Assembly (NCBI GenBank): GCA_047630355.1
Contig: JBLHXN010000001.1
Location: 33,490-97,489 of the forward strand
Reading direction: 5' to 3'
DNA: 64,000 nucleotides
Source: JANQUM01 sp047630355
Lineage (GTDB): Bacteria > Bacteroidota > Bacteroidia > Cytophagales > Spirosomataceae
A program made the position numbers and the translations under genes. The notes under the pieces are model-generated. The model had not been told where the DNA came from, did no database searches, and saw nothing but the letters and a program-made list of their open reading frames with translations. The stretch's first letter is position 1. Each line of letters opens with the position of its first letter. Of the stretch, positions 1-9,293 are shown piece after piece.

Positions 1-704
1 ATGGTGTCGTAATTCTTTAACAAAATCTGTTGACCATCTGACGAAATTTCTCCCGCCGTAAGTACAAATTGTTGCGTCGTTCCCATGAACTCTGCCGTGT
101 TCCTTTCCGTGGTTGATTGTGGGTATTTTAACTTAAAAATCTTTTCTGTAAAAACCCCTTTCGTAATCACATACAGGTCTTTGGTGAGCGGATCGAGTAG
201 TAAAACTTCGGCGTTGTACTTATTTCCGTCGTCGTAAACAAACCTCAACGCATCAATTTTAGCAGGGACTTCTTCTACGCTCGTGGGTTCAAGAAAACGG
301 TAAATTATATATTCCTCGTGTACCGTGGCGTTATCGCCAATTTCACCAATATAAATGTAGTTTTTATCCGCTTCTGGTCCCGCTCCGATGGCCATATCTT
401 CCCAGTCACGATTTTTGAGTGGTAGATTAATACTTCCCCGAAATTCGCCCTCGTGATTGAATAAATAAATCGCTGCGGGATTATCGCCATCTTCGTGTAT
501 CCAGACGTTGCCGGGAATATTTCGGCTGTCGGCAATGCCAGAAGCTTCGTCCACGATGCCACGATTTAACGGAAAAACCAAGGGTGTGCTGTCAAATACG
601 GGAAGCTTGTCCGTTGGTTGCGGATCAACGGGCGGTTTGTCGAACCAATCGCAGGATTGGAGTGCCAACGCAAAAAGTAAAATGTATAAAAAACGAACGG
701 GCAT
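1..704 (-). CDS. Partial secreted lipoprotein, probable beta-propeller
   Basis: Reading the minus strand from an ATG at 704 gives an open frame that runs off the left edge of the window (about 234 residues seen; the 3' end is missing). The first 19 residues form a lipoprotein signal ending in LALQSC, so the product should be lipid-anchored in the cell envelope. The body contains the segments EASGIADS, NHEGEFRGSI, DWEDMAIG and YIYIGEIGDN, a pattern I associate with uncharacterised NHL/esterase-like beta-propeller proteins. An in-frame TAA at 728-726 lies just upstream of the chosen start, and no other ATG lies between. It is transcribed divergently from lysS. The function is unknown, and the fold is inferred from motif resemblance only. 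Confidence 0.7.
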   Translation of the reverse strand, partial: MPVRFLYILLFALALQSCDWFDKPPVDPQPTDKLPVFDSTPLVFPLNRGIVDEASGIADSRNIPGNVWIHEDGDNPAAIYLFNHEGEFRGSINLPLKNRDWEDMAIGAGPEADKNYIYIGEIGDNATVHEEYIIYRFLEPTSVEEVPAKIDALRFVYDDGNKYNAEVLLLDPLTKDLYVITKGVFTEKIFKLKYPQSTTERNTAEFMGTTQQFVLTAGEISSDGQQILLKNYDT

Positions 705-806
705 GCGAATGGCTATTTTCAGAAGTTAATGGTAAAAGTACCATTTTTTATGTTTTGGAGTCCAAATATCTGGAAACAATTGATTTAACGGTTGGTTTTA
801 AAACGG

Positions 807-833
807 TTGTTCAAACACTTTTATTTAATTTTG
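807..833 (+). promoter_or_regulatory. Putative lysS promoter (Bacteroidetes type)
   Basis: TTG at 807-809 and TAATTTTG at 826-833, separated by 16 bases, resemble the Bacteroidetes -33 (TTG/TTTG) and -7 (TAnnTTTG) elements. It lies about 105 bases upstream of the lysS ATG. The match is by eye, so it is only a candidate. Confidence 0.4.
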
Positions 834-940
834 CAAATTCAGTGAAATGTGAAATAGTTCGGAAATTCTGAACTCGAAACCTGAACCCCTCAATAAACAA
901 CTCACTGATTTTTGACTAATTGACCAAAAGACTGAAGAAT

Positions 941-2656
941 ATGCTTTTAAGCGAACAAGAGATTTTACGAAGGAAAAAACGCCAACAATTAATGGATTTG
1001 GGCATCGATCCGTATCCCGCCGAAGAATTTAAAGTAAACGTTACGGCGGCTGACATCGAAAAGAATTACGAGAAGCGTAAAATAGATTACAAAAATATCA
1101 GCATTGCCGGGCGGTTGATGAACTTCCGAATTATGGGAAGTGCCGCTTTTGCGGAGTTACAGGATAGTACTGGTAGAATCCAAATCTATCTTCGTCGGGA
1201 CGATTTATGCCCAGATGAAGACAAAACGTTATACAACACGGTATTCAAAAAGCTACTTGATATCGGTGACTTTATCGGCGTAACGGGTTACGTATTTACC
1301 ACGCAGGTTGGTGAAATCTCGATTCACGTTACCTCGTTCAAAATTCTGTGTAAAACGCTCCGCCCGTTACCCATTGTAAAGCGAGATGATGATGGAAATG
1401 TATATGATGGCTTCACCGATCCTGAGCTGCGTTTTCGAATGCGGTACGTGGATTTAGTAGTGAATCCGAAAGTCAAAGATATTTTCGTGAAACGGGCAAA
1501 AGTAATCAGCACTATGCGACGCACTTTTGACGACAAAGGTTGGCTGGAAGTTGAAACGCCGATTTTGCAGCCCATTCACGGTGGTGCGGCGGCTCGTCCG
1601 TTTGAAACGCACCATAACTCACTGGACATGCCGCTCTACATGCGAATTGCTAACGAGCTTTATTTGAAACGATTGATTGTCGGCGGCTTCGACGGAGTCT
1701 ACGAGTTCGGGAAAATGTTCCGTAACGAAGGCATGGACCGTACGCACAATCCCGAATTTACGGCGATGGAGCTTTACGTAGCTTACAAAGACTACGAATG
1801 GATGATGGGAATGACCGAAAATTTACTTGAAAAAGTGGCGATTGCGGTAAACGGTTCGTCAAAAGTGAATTCTTGGGGGAACGAAATAGAATTCTGTGGT
1901 CCTTACGAGCGGTTGAGTATCCTTGGTGCAATCGAAAAATTCACGGGCGTAAACGTAGAAGGGAAGTCAGAAACCGAACTCAAAGAGCTCTGCAAAGAGT
2001 GGGGCGTGAAAGTGGACGAAACAATGGGCGTTGCGAAACTAATCGACGAAATTTTCGGAGAAAAAGTGGAAGCAAATCTTATTCAACCAACTTTCATCAC
2101 AGATTATCCCGTGGAAATGTCGCCGCTTACCAAAAAGCACCGCAGCAAGCCCGGTTTGGTAGAACGTTTTGAGTTGTTCATTAACGGAAAAGAAGTAGCG
2201 AATGCCTACTCAGAATTAAACGACCCAATTGACCAACGAGAGCGTTTTGATCAGCAACTCAAACTCGCTGAACGTGGTGATGATGAAGCAATGGCAATGG
2301 ACGAAGATTTCCTCCGTTCCCTCGAATACGGAATGCCAACTACATCGGGAATCGGAATCGGAATTGACCGCTTGACTATGATGTTGACCGATCAGACGAG
2401 TATTCAGGAAGTTCTTTTCTTCCCGCAAATGCGTCCTGAAAAGAAAATTGAAATGGCGACTAATACCGAGTACGAAGCACAAGGCGTACCCGCCGTTTGG
2501 ATTCCGGCGTTGCAGAAAATGGGATTTATGACCATCGGAACATTGAAGGAAGCCAACCCCAATAAGGTTTTTAACGATCTTGGGGGAATGCGTAAAAAAC
2601 TTAAAATTGACGAAAAAATGCCATCAAAGGAAGAAGTAGAAGGTTGGATTGGGTAG
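941..2656 (+). CDS. lysS: Lysyl-tRNA synthetase (class II)
   Basis: Charges tRNA-Lys with lysine in the cytoplasm. An OB-fold anticodon-binding domain (about residues 50-160, including GRLMNFRIMGSAAFAELQD) precedes the class II catalytic core with motif 2 (MFRNEGMDRTHNPEF) and motif 3 (GIGIGIDRLTMMLTD). The 571-residue product is longer than E. coli LysS (about 505) because of a C-terminal extension of about 65 residues after the canonical FPQMRPE end. I recall such extensions in Bacteroidetes LysS. The start is taken at ATG 941 (MLLSEQEI). An in-frame TTG at 920 would add seven residues that do not look like the family. It is transcribed alone, with a hairpin terminator at 2846-2888. Identification is secure. 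Confidence 0.96.
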   Translation: MLLSEQEILRRKKRQQLMDLGIDPYPAEEFKVNVTAADIEKNYEKRKIDYKNISIAGRLMNFRIMGSAAFAELQDSTGRIQIYLRRDDLCPDEDKTLYNTVFKKLLDIGDFIGVTGYVFTTQVGEISIHVTSFKILCKTLRPLPIVKRDDDGNVYDGFTDPELRFRMRYVDLVVNPKVKDIFVKRAKVISTMRRTFDDKGWLEVETPILQPIHGGAAARPFETHHNSLDMPLYMRIANELYLKRLIVGGFDGVYEFGKMFRNEGMDRTHNPEFTAMELYVAYKDYEWMMGMTENLLEKVAIAVNGSSKVNSWGNEIEFCGPYERLSILGAIEKFTGVNVEGKSETELKELCKEWGVKVDETMGVAKLIDEIFGEKVEANLIQPTFITDYPVEMSPLTKKHRSKPGLVERFELFINGKEVANAYSELNDPIDQRERFDQQLKLAERGDDEAMAMDEDFLRSLEYGMPTTSGIGIGIDRLTMMLTDQTSIQEVLFFPQMRPEKKIEMATNTEYEAQGVPAVWIPALQKMGFMTIGTLKEANPNKVFNDLGGMRKKLKIDEKMPSKEEVEGWIG

Positions 2657-2674
2657 GGATTGGGGAAGTTGAGA

Positions 2675-2840
2675 ATAGCCTCAGAGAGGCGAAATATCAA
2701 TAGAAAAAATGTGATGGTTTAACCCATTATCCGCAGAGCGGCGATATTTTGGTAGAAAAACGTCGCAATATGCGTCGTAAGCCCTATCGGGGCGACATCG
2801 ATTTTTTATAAGCCTCGTAGCGGCGACATTTTCGATTATG
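2675..2840. repeat. Degenerate GGCGACAT-type intergenic repeats
   Basis: Four imperfect copies of a motif like (C)AGAGCGGCGACATTTT occur between lysS and dctA: near 2690 (agaggcgaaatat), 2735 (agagcggcgatatttt), 2796 (cggggcgacatcg) and 2820 (tagcggcgacatttt), partly joined by gtagaaaaacgtcgc. I recall similar GGGGCGACAT elements in intergenic DNA of other Cytophagales, but this could not be searched. No coding frame fits. The function is unknown. Confidence 0.5.
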
Positions 2841-2845
2841 GATAA

Positions 2846-2888
2846 AAAACGCCAGCGGTTTGGGATTATCCCAAACCGCTGGCGTTTT
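2846..2888. terminator. Bidirectional hairpin terminator
   Basis: Perfect inverted repeat with 20-bp arms (2846-2865 and 2869-2888) and a 3-base loop. Each arm ends in an A/T run, so it can terminate both lysS (+) and the dctA unit (-). Confidence 0.9.
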
Positions 2889-2908
2889 CATTTGCTGCAT
2901 ACGGACAA

Positions 2909-4162
2909 TCAAACCTTCAAATCCCGCAAATTATCCTGCATAATATCTTCTGTTTCGTCGAGGTTATTAAATGCGTGGTCCATCATTTTGCGGTCGAATT
3001 CCTTCTCGTTGTTCGCAATCCAGATGGTAGCAACGCCGTTCCCGATGAAATTGGTAATGGCACGGGCTTCCGACATGAAACGATCAACCCCCAATAGCAA
3101 CGCCAAACCTTCCAGCGGGATAACCTCTACAGCCGTCAGTGTTGACGCCAACACCACAAAACCGCTACCCGTAACACCCGCCGCACCTTTTGACGTAACC
3201 AATAGGATACCGATTATCGTCAACATTTGCTGAAGGCTAAGTTCGACACCAAAAACCTGAGCGAGAAAGATCGTTGCCATTGAAAGGTAAATCGTGGTAC
3301 CATCAAGGTTAAACGAATACCCCGCCGGAACTACCAAACCTACCACGGGTTTTGAGCAGCCCATGCGTTCCAGTTTTTCCATTAAAGAGGGAAGTGCCGC
3401 TTCGGAAGACGAAGTTCCCAACACAATCAATAACTCTTCCCGAATGTACCGCAGAAAACCGAAAATACTGATTTTGTAATAGCGTAAAATCAAGTTCAAT
3501 ATGACCAAAATGAATACCGCCATGGTAATATAAACCGTTGCCATCAGTTTTGCCAGCGGAAACAAGGTGGCAATGCCGTATTTTCCTATTGTAAATGCCA
3601 TACCTCCGAACGCACCAATAGGGGCAAAAATCATGACGTAGTGCAGCATCTTAAACACAAATTTTGAGATCGGCGTGAGGAAATTGATAACCGTCTCACG
3701 TTTCGGAAATTTACTAAGGAAAATCCCGAACAGAATCGAGAACAGCAACACTTGAATGGTCAGGTTATCTTTCAAAAATTGCCACCAACTGAAACCCGCC
3801 GATTGGGTGGCGTACTGCGAAACATCACCGCCCGTGACTTGGGCAGTAGAAACGCCATCGCCGGGACGAATTGTGTAGGCAACCACGAGACCAATCAATA
3901 ACGCCAGTGTTGTAACAACTTCAAAGTAGATTAACGCTTTTGCCCCAACCCGACCCACTTTCTTCAAATCACCCATACCGCTTATTCCGAGTGAAATAGT
4001 CAGGAAGATAATTGGGTTGATAAACAGCTTTACAATATCAATGAAGCCTTTTCCCAACGGTTGCATCTTTACGCCCCACTCAGGGCTAAAATGACCAAGT
4101 AACGCACCGGCGGTGATGGCGGTCAGCACCCAAAAGGTAAGGTTAGTGAATATTTTTTTCAT
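2909..4162 (-). CDS. dctA: C4-dicarboxylate:cation symporter (DctA-like, DAACS family)
   Basis: Inner-membrane secondary transporter, 417 residues with about eight hydrophobic segments. It matches DctA closely in the signature region: GTSSSEAALPSLM, VPAGYSFNLDGTTIYL, SKGAAGVTGSGF and GVDRFMSEARAITNFIGNG. Members move succinate, fumarate, malate or aspartate with H+ or Na+; glutamate carriers belong to the same superfamily, so the exact substrate is inferred. ATG 4162 (MKKIFTNLTF) overlaps the upstream gene's TGA in an ATGA, which implies translational coupling. A longer open frame upstream only covers the neighbour's coding sequence. Last gene of a five-gene unit that ends at the 2846-2888 hairpin. 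Confidence 0.88.
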   Translation of the reverse strand: MKKIFTNLTFWVLTAITAGALLGHFSPEWGVKMQPLGKGFIDIVKLFINPIIFLTISLGISGMGDLKKVGRVGAKALIYFEVVTTLALLIGLVVAYTIRPGDGVSTAQVTGGDVSQYATQSAGFSWWQFLKDNLTIQVLLFSILFGIFLSKFPKRETVINFLTPISKFVFKMLHYVMIFAPIGAFGGMAFTIGKYGIATLFPLAKLMATVYITMAVFILVILNLILRYYKISIFGFLRYIREELLIVLGTSSSEAALPSLMEKLERMGCSKPVVGLVVPAGYSFNLDGTTIYLSMATIFLAQVFGVELSLQQMLTIIGILLVTSKGAAGVTGSGFVVLASTLTAVEVIPLEGLALLLGVDRFMSEARAITNFIGNGVATIWIANNEKEFDRKMMDHAFNNLDETEDIMQDNLRDLKV

Positions 4163-5061
4163 AGTAAATATTGAATGAGTAGCGTACTGAAAATCGAAAC
4201 GGGTATGCCGACGCTCACCATTTTGGCGGCCAATAAACCATCCAAACCAAAATCGTCCGCAATAATGGCGGCGGTATTCATGGGACCGAGTGCCGCACCG
4301 AGCAGTGAAATCTTCGCCTCGGTAGTTGTCAGCGTGCCATTCACGTAAAAAAACAGAAACACAATCAACGGACAAATGATTAATTTATAAAAAAGCCCAG
4401 TGTACAGCGGTTTGCTATCCCGCAAAATGTTGGAAAAATTCACTTGTAAACCGACAGCAAATAAAGCTAAAAAAGCGAAAGGTTGGCTAATCAACGTGGC
4501 TAAATCGGTGATTTCCGGTGGAATTTCATCAGTTAATGCATTAATAGACAGACATATAAGCGTAGCCCCGAAAGGAGGGAACCGAACCATTCGCTTTAGA
4601 ATAAGGCGGAGATTCGCCTTTTTTTCACTTAAAGTGGTCGCCAACGCAATGCCCAATGTCATCACAATCAGGAAGGTGCCTAACTGACTCATGATGATGC
4701 CCATCGACATGCCGGTAGTTCCGTAATAAAGCTGAAATATTGGAAAGCCAACGAAGGAAATACTGCTGATACCGCCCGTTAAAATCAAGGCTCCCAGCGT
4801 TTCCCGTGAGAATTTTGCCGACCGGTTTATTACGTAGAAATACAGCATCGCCCCGAAAAAAAGTACCCACGGAGTTAGCATTGGGTATAGGTACGCCGAC
4901 GTGAACGATAGCGTGAGCAAATACTTAATGTTGAGAGCGGGAATGAAAATCCAAATCAACAGTTTGTTGATAAGTTTGTGGGTATCGGGTGGCACAAACG
5001 CATTTTTTGCGAAAAACCACCCGATTCCCAAACTCACCACGATGAACAGTAAGTTCAGCAT
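4159..5061 (-). CDS. AEC-family permease (auxin efflux carrier type)
   Basis: 300-residue polytopic inner-membrane protein with about ten hydrophobic segments in two halves and the family-like GGISSISFVGFPI and GAALGPMNTAAIIADDFGLD segments. Bacterial AEC members include malate and malonate carriers (MleP, MdcF types), so an organic-acid substrate is plausible but unproven. The ATG at 5061 directly follows the TAA of the TonB receptor with no gap, and the 3' end overlaps dctA by 4 bases. This tight packing places it in one transcription unit with the receptor and DctA. Two unrelated organic-acid carriers in one operon is unusual, and the direction of transport cannot be told from sequence. 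Confidence 0.85.
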   Translation of the reverse strand: MLNLLFIVVSLGIGWFFAKNAFVPPDTHKLINKLLIWIFIPALNIKYLLTLSFTSAYLYPMLTPWVLFFGAMLYFYVINRSAKFSRETLGALILTGGISSISFVGFPIFQLYYGTTGMSMGIIMSQLGTFLIVMTLGIALATTLSEKKANLRLILKRMVRFPPFGATLICLSINALTDEIPPEITDLATLISQPFAFLALFAVGLQVNFSNILRDSKPLYTGLFYKLIICPLIVFLFFYVNGTLTTTEAKISLLGAALGPMNTAAIIADDFGLDGLLAAKMVSVGIPVSIFSTLLIQYLL

Positions 5062-8058
5062 TTATAAACTGATAGTTGCATTTAAATAGTAGAATGCTCC
5101 GTTGAAACCAAACTGATTGGCATTCCGCGTAAAGGGAATCTGACCACTTGAATAAGATGCCGAACGAATATCCCACCGGTCGGGATAAATGTCAAAAATA
5201 TTATTGCTTCCTAACGAAATCATCAGCGATTTACTAAGCGTATAGTTCACCGATAAGTCCGTCAGCGTTTTTGCGGAAAATGTTTGAACACCGTTATCTC
5301 CAATCTCTTTATTACTATCAATAGATTGAACCGAACCAAAGCGGGTAGCCCGTACAATAAATCCAGCATTTTTGTAATTATACCCGAACGAACCCAGCAT
5401 TTTACTACGGGGTTGAGCTACTTCAATTAACGATAAAGCTACGTCGCCCAGCAACTGAAACGGTGTTGCAACGCCCTTAAGTAGATTTACGGGTGTTTCT
5501 TTCTGACGAAGAACATTTGTCTCATTTAATGTTAAAGCAAAACTGGCATTAATGCGGCTATCTTGGTTAAGGAATTTTTTGTAGGAAGTAACGAAATCAA
5601 TACCACGGGTCCTGGTGTCAATGTGGTTAGTGAAAAACCGCACCTCTGCCGAGTTCGGGAACGTTGATTTTACGGCCGGAATGCGGGAAGCCTGTAAACG
5701 ATCCGTGATTACGATTCTATCCTGAATATTGATTAAAAATGCATCTAACGTGAATAATAATGCCCCATTGAGAGCTGTGGCAGTTAAGCCAACGTTGTAG
5801 TTATAAGAGGTTTCTGCTTTGGGTTGCTCAATTCCCAGTGCGGCCAAACCCGGATTGTCATTTGATAACTGTTGCGTAATAATAATTTGTCCGTTTTGAA
5901 CTGTTGAAGTGTTCACCCGATTACCAACCTGTGCCAAAGAAGGTGCCCGAAAGCCTTTGTTTACTGAACCCCGCACGGAGAAATTATCCGTGATTTTGTA
6001 GCGGGCGGCAATTTTTCCCGAAATATTACTGCCGAAGTCGCTGTAATTTTCAAAACGTAGTGCAGTAGCTACCAACAAACGGTCAGTCACGTCGCTTTCT
6101 ACGTCAGCATATATACCAATGTTGCTGCGTTTGATGCTTACTTCATCGTTCGGGGCAATGCCGGGACGACCACTCGAGCCAACTGCTTTTCCGAGTGTGA
6201 ATGCCAATGGCCCTACTTCGTAAGATTCTTTACTGCCGGAAGTTACGTCAAAATAATCAGTACGGTAAGCCGTTCCAAACGCTAAGTTGAGTGACTTTAA
6301 ACTGCCGATGTTGCGAATGTTTTTAACAACGTTTCCTTCAAAAATGCTTTGTCCGAAGGCATTTCTTCCTACGTAAAAGTTGGTCGGTGACGCAATTCCC
6401 ATCGATGGGTTAGTAGTACCATTCGCCGACAAATCTAAATGGTTATGACCGTAACCATAGCTAAAATCCAAGTTCCAGCCGTCTTTTGTGGTTCTCTTCA
6501 AGCCCCCAACCACAGAATAGTCGATGGACGTGCCAGGTAATTCAGGTACGTATCCATCGGGATAAATTTCAGGAACTGAATTAGCTCCGTATGCTGGCCG
6601 GAAGAAACCGTATGCCAAAATATTTTTGCGGGATGTACCACCAAACGTGTAAAATTTCCAGTTTCTGCCCAACGGCAAACCTGCATTCACAAATGTTTGG
6701 TAGGTATCATTTTGATTGCTACCATACACACCAATTGGGAAAGGGTCTTTTGGATAAACGCCTCTTGTTGCTCGTACTGCTGCATCTTTTGTAGCGTCGG
6801 CGTTGTAAATCCGGCCAGTGTAATTATCAGTACGGTTGGTTTGGTTCATGCGGAAATAATTAACGGTAAAGTTAACGAACCCCCCTTTTTTACCAAGAGC
6901 CAAACCGTAGTTCAAAGCCGTTTTAAACGTAAAGCCGTCACCCGCTTTGTGGATTCCCGCCTGTGTTTCCAGCGTTCCTTCGTTCACAGTTTCTTTCAAC
7001 GCCAAATTGACAATTCCCGCAATGGCATCGGAACCATATTGAGCGGCGGCCCCATCCCGCAAAACTTCAACCTGACTAAGTGCCAACGAGGGAATCGAGT
7101 TCATATCTGTTACAACTGTACCTGCTCCCGGCGAAACATTTAGGTTTAACGCAGCAAATTGGTGGCGGCGTTTCCCATTAATCAACACCAAAGATTGATC
7201 GGGCGACATGCCCCGAAGCGTAGCCGGTTCGGCGTAGTTAGTTGTACCGTTCACTCCATATTTTGCAGAGTTAAAAGACGGCGACGAAAACTGAATCATC
7301 TGCCCTAAATCAGTTTGTCCGGTTGCTTGGATTTCTTTAGCACTAATTACGTCTACCGGAACCGGACGTTCAACGTCTGTTCGTGGTTTACCCCGTGAAC
7401 CGATAACTACCACCTCATTCAGTGTAGATGTTGACTCTTCCAGCGTTACGCTCAAGTCTTGTGTAGAATTCAACACAATTTCCTGTGATTTGTAACCGAT
7501 ATAACTCATTACCAACGTTTCACCAATTTCGGCGTTAATCGTGAATTTGCCTGCACCTTCGGTAAGCGTACCACGTAACGAGCCTTTTACTGTTACTGAA
7601 ACCCCCGGCAAACCCTCACCTGTAACGTCTTTTATTACTCCTTGAATAGAAGCGACGGTAGTTTCAATTACTGGTATCAAGATAGCCGATGTTCTTAAAG
7701 CAGGTTTTAACATAATTTGATTTCCAGTGGCTTTGTAACGAATACCCAACGGAGTCAGTAATTGATTTAAAATAGTTTCCAGAGTTTTGTCTTGATAATT
7801 TCCTGATAACTTTCGTTCGGTATTGATCAATGATGAACTGTAAATGAACCGAATCTCAGCCGACTTCTCGATCTCAGCCAAAGTGGCTTTAAGACTCTGA
7901 TTTTTAATGGTCAGGCTTATTTTTTTGTTCAGCGATTCCTGCGAATAAACACCGTTCGCAAAAGTGACACTCAAAAAAAGAACAGAGAGTAAGGTTTGGG
8001 TAATAGTTATATGCATGATGTTTTTGAAAATCCGGTGGATTCGCAGGCTTTTTTTCAT
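5062..8058 (-). CDS. TonB-dependent receptor with N-terminal STN signalling domain
   Basis: Outer-membrane active importer of 998 residues. Order: signal peptide (about 1-39), STN domain (about 45-117, NQSLKATLAEIEKSAEIRFIY), carboxypeptidase-regulatory-like domain (about 137-215, GVIKDVTGEGLPGVSVTVKG), TonB box/plug (about 220-350, RDGAAAQYGSDAIAGIVNL) and a beta-barrel ending in an aromatic-rich strand (FYYLNATISL). STN domains in such receptors talk to FecR-type anti-sigma factors, and the FecR and sigma genes lie immediately upstream. There is no SusD partner, so it is not a classical Sus glycan system. Its downstream partners are two organic-acid permeases, which suggests a carboxylate or carboxylate-containing ligand. 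The ligand itself is inferred. Confidence 0.93.
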   Translation of the reverse strand: MKKSLRIHRIFKNIMHITITQTLLSVLFLSVTFANGVYSQESLNKKISLTIKNQSLKATLAEIEKSAEIRFIYSSSLINTERKLSGNYQDKTLETILNQLLTPLGIRYKATGNQIMLKPALRTSAILIPVIETTVASIQGVIKDVTGEGLPGVSVTVKGSLRGTLTEGAGKFTINAEIGETLVMSYIGYKSQEIVLNSTQDLSVTLEESTSTLNEVVVIGSRGKPRTDVERPVPVDVISAKEIQATGQTDLGQMIQFSSPSFNSAKYGVNGTTNYAEPATLRGMSPDQSLVLINGKRRHQFAALNLNVSPGAGTVVTDMNSIPSLALSQVEVLRDGAAAQYGSDAIAGIVNLALKETVNEGTLETQAGIHKAGDGFTFKTALNYGLALGKKGGFVNFTVNYFRMNQTNRTDNYTGRIYNADATKDAAVRATRGVYPKDPFPIGVYGSNQNDTYQTFVNAGLPLGRNWKFYTFGGTSRKNILAYGFFRPAYGANSVPEIYPDGYVPELPGTSIDYSVVGGLKRTTKDGWNLDFSYGYGHNHLDLSANGTTNPSMGIASPTNFYVGRNAFGQSIFEGNVVKNIRNIGSLKSLNLAFGTAYRTDYFDVTSGSKESYEVGPLAFTLGKAVGSSGRPGIAPNDEVSIKRSNIGIYADVESDVTDRLLVATALRFENYSDFGSNISGKIAARYKITDNFSVRGSVNKGFRAPSLAQVGNRVNTSTVQNGQIIITQQLSNDNPGLAALGIEQPKAETSYNYNVGLTATALNGALLFTLDAFLINIQDRIVITDRLQASRIPAVKSTFPNSAEVRFFTNHIDTRTRGIDFVTSYKKFLNQDSRINASFALTLNETNVLRQKETPVNLLKGVATPFQLLGDVALSLIEVAQPRSKMLGSFGYNYKNAGFIVRATRFGSVQSIDSNKEIGDNGVQTFSAKTLTDLSVNYTLSKSLMISLGSNNIFDIYPDRWDIRSASYSSGQIPFTRNANQFGFNGAFYYLNATISL

Positions 8059-8138
8059 AGTTTTGATTGTTTTTGAAAGGTTTAGACAGATTTTGAGAAA
8101 ACAATCCGAATTGAAACGCCAATTTCAATTTTCGGAAG

Positions 8139-8175
8139 AGCCTTTTCGGGATAATACCCAGAAGAGGCTTTTTTT
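8139..8175. other. Hairpin between fecR and the TonB receptor gene
   Basis: The gap between fecR and the receptor holds AGCCT (8139-8143) paired with AGGCT (8165-8169), enclosing GGG/CCC (8148-8150, 8157-8159). On the plus strand it is followed by a T run like a terminator, yet no plus-strand gene ends here. On the transcribed minus strand it would be an intercistronic stem-loop that could affect mRNA stability or differential expression. Confidence 0.35.
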
Positions 8176-8207
8176 ATTAAAAAACTTATAGAAAAGTAAT
8201 ATCAATT

Positions 8208-9293
8208 TTAGCGGCATCCAGTCGTTTTAATGGTAATCTCACCGTCTTTTTCTTCGAAAGAAGCATCTAACGCAAAACACACCATTTTTAGTTTTTCCAA
8301 TAAGGGTTCATCTAGTAAGTGGGCGGTCAACATACAGTTTTTCAACCGTAATCTATCATAGTATATCTGGATATTGTACGCAGTTTTTAGTTGCTCCAAA
8401 ACAGTAACCGCTGACACGTCATCAAAAGAAAACGTGAGTTGCTGAATCGGTAGTGACAGCTGCTCGCTTTCAATGGTATTTTTCACAGTTACTTTATCAT
8501 TTTTTTCTAAAGCAACTTGCTGATTTTGTTGCAGAACCGTTCCTTCCAGTTTGGTAGAAACCAAATCGTGGTTTTTTGGAAGATTTTTTTGGGTAAAAAT
8601 GGAGACCTTTCCCGTCTTAACAAATAGTTCGGTCTTGCCATTTCCAGCAGTTGCTTTTACGGTAAAACTGGTCCCTAAAACTTTTGCCACTAAATTATTA
8701 GCGTAAACAATGAACGGTTTTTCCTTGTCCTTTTTTACTTCAAAGAAGGCTTCGCCCGAAAGCATTACCTCTCGTATATCCCGGTTGAACTTTGACGGCG
8801 AATAGCTTAATCTTGCCTTTGGCTGCAACAGTACGCTGCTTCCGTCAGGCAAGTTTACTAAAAGAGCTTTTTGTTTTAGGTTTTCTTTTTCGTACATATC
8901 TCCCGTTTGTGTCTTTGATTCCTGCACCAGTTTCTCGTATGTTATAGTACTGACACCTGAAAAGTTATTCCAAATAAGCCAACTGCTCACTAACACAATG
9001 GAGGCTGCCACCAACCACAGTGAGGCGGTTCGCCATCGAGTGTTTGCGGCAGTGTCTTTGCTCGGAACATATCGGTTTTGAGGCATTTCCATATTGGACT
9101 TTATGTGCTGTAGAGCTGCCGAAGGATCTACTTCACATTGCGGATACTGTGATTCCCATTCGTCGAGGTACTCGTAATAAGCCTCTTCGTTTTCGGGAGT
9201 TACCAGCCATCGGGCAATCATCTTTTGTTGGATACTACTAGTATTACCATTGAAAGAATCGGTAATCAAGTTTTTTGTGGTTTGTGTTTTCAT
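8208..9293 (-). CDS. FecR-family anti-sigma factor
   Basis: Inner-membrane signal transducer, 361 residues. A cytoplasmic N-terminal anti-sigma region (MKTQTTKNLITDSFNG onward, with YYEYLDEWE) is followed by one membrane segment (about residues 90-110, TASLWLVAASIVLVSSWLIW). Then come the periplasmic FecR domain (LPDGSSVLLQPKARLSYSP, FEVKKDKEKPFIVY, VLGTSFTVKA) and a C-terminal DUF4974/STN-like domain (LTFSFDDVSAVTVLEQL). ATG 9293 overlaps the sigma gene's TGA as ATGA, so the sigma/anti-sigma pair is translationally coupled. An upstream in-frame ATG at 9338 lies inside the sigma gene and was not chosen. It probably senses ligand-loaded receptor and releases the sigma factor. Confidence 0.93.
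   Translation of the reverse strand: MKTQTTKNLITDSFNGNTSSIQQKMIARWLVTPENEEAYYEYLDEWESQYPQCEVDPSAALQHIKSNMEMPQNRYVPSKDTAANTRWRTASLWLVAASIVLVSSWLIWNNFSGVSTITYEKLVQESKTQTGDMYEKENLKQKALLVNLPDGSSVLLQPKARLSYSPSKFNRDIREVMLSGEAFFEVKKDKEKPFIVYANNLVAKVLGTSFTVKATAGNGKTELFVKTGKVSIFTQKNLPKNHDLVSTKLEGTVLQQNQQVALEKNDKVTVKNTIESEQLSLPIQQLTFSFDDVSAVTVLEQLKTAYNIQIYYDRLRLKNCMLTAHLLDEPLLEKLKMVCFALDASFEEKDGEITIKTTGCR

Noticed and set aside
2838..3233. Plus-strand frame of 131 codons starting in the terminator hairpin
   Set aside because: It is antisense to dctA, starts inside the palindrome and has no recognisable protein pattern.
4400..4687. Plus-strand frame antisense to the AEC permease
   Set aside because: The permease has full-length family hydrophobicity on the other strand; no independent signals for this frame.
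6697..7143. Long plus-strand frame inside the TonB receptor gene
   Set aside because: Antisense to a clear receptor with continuous plug and barrel motifs; composition not protein-like.
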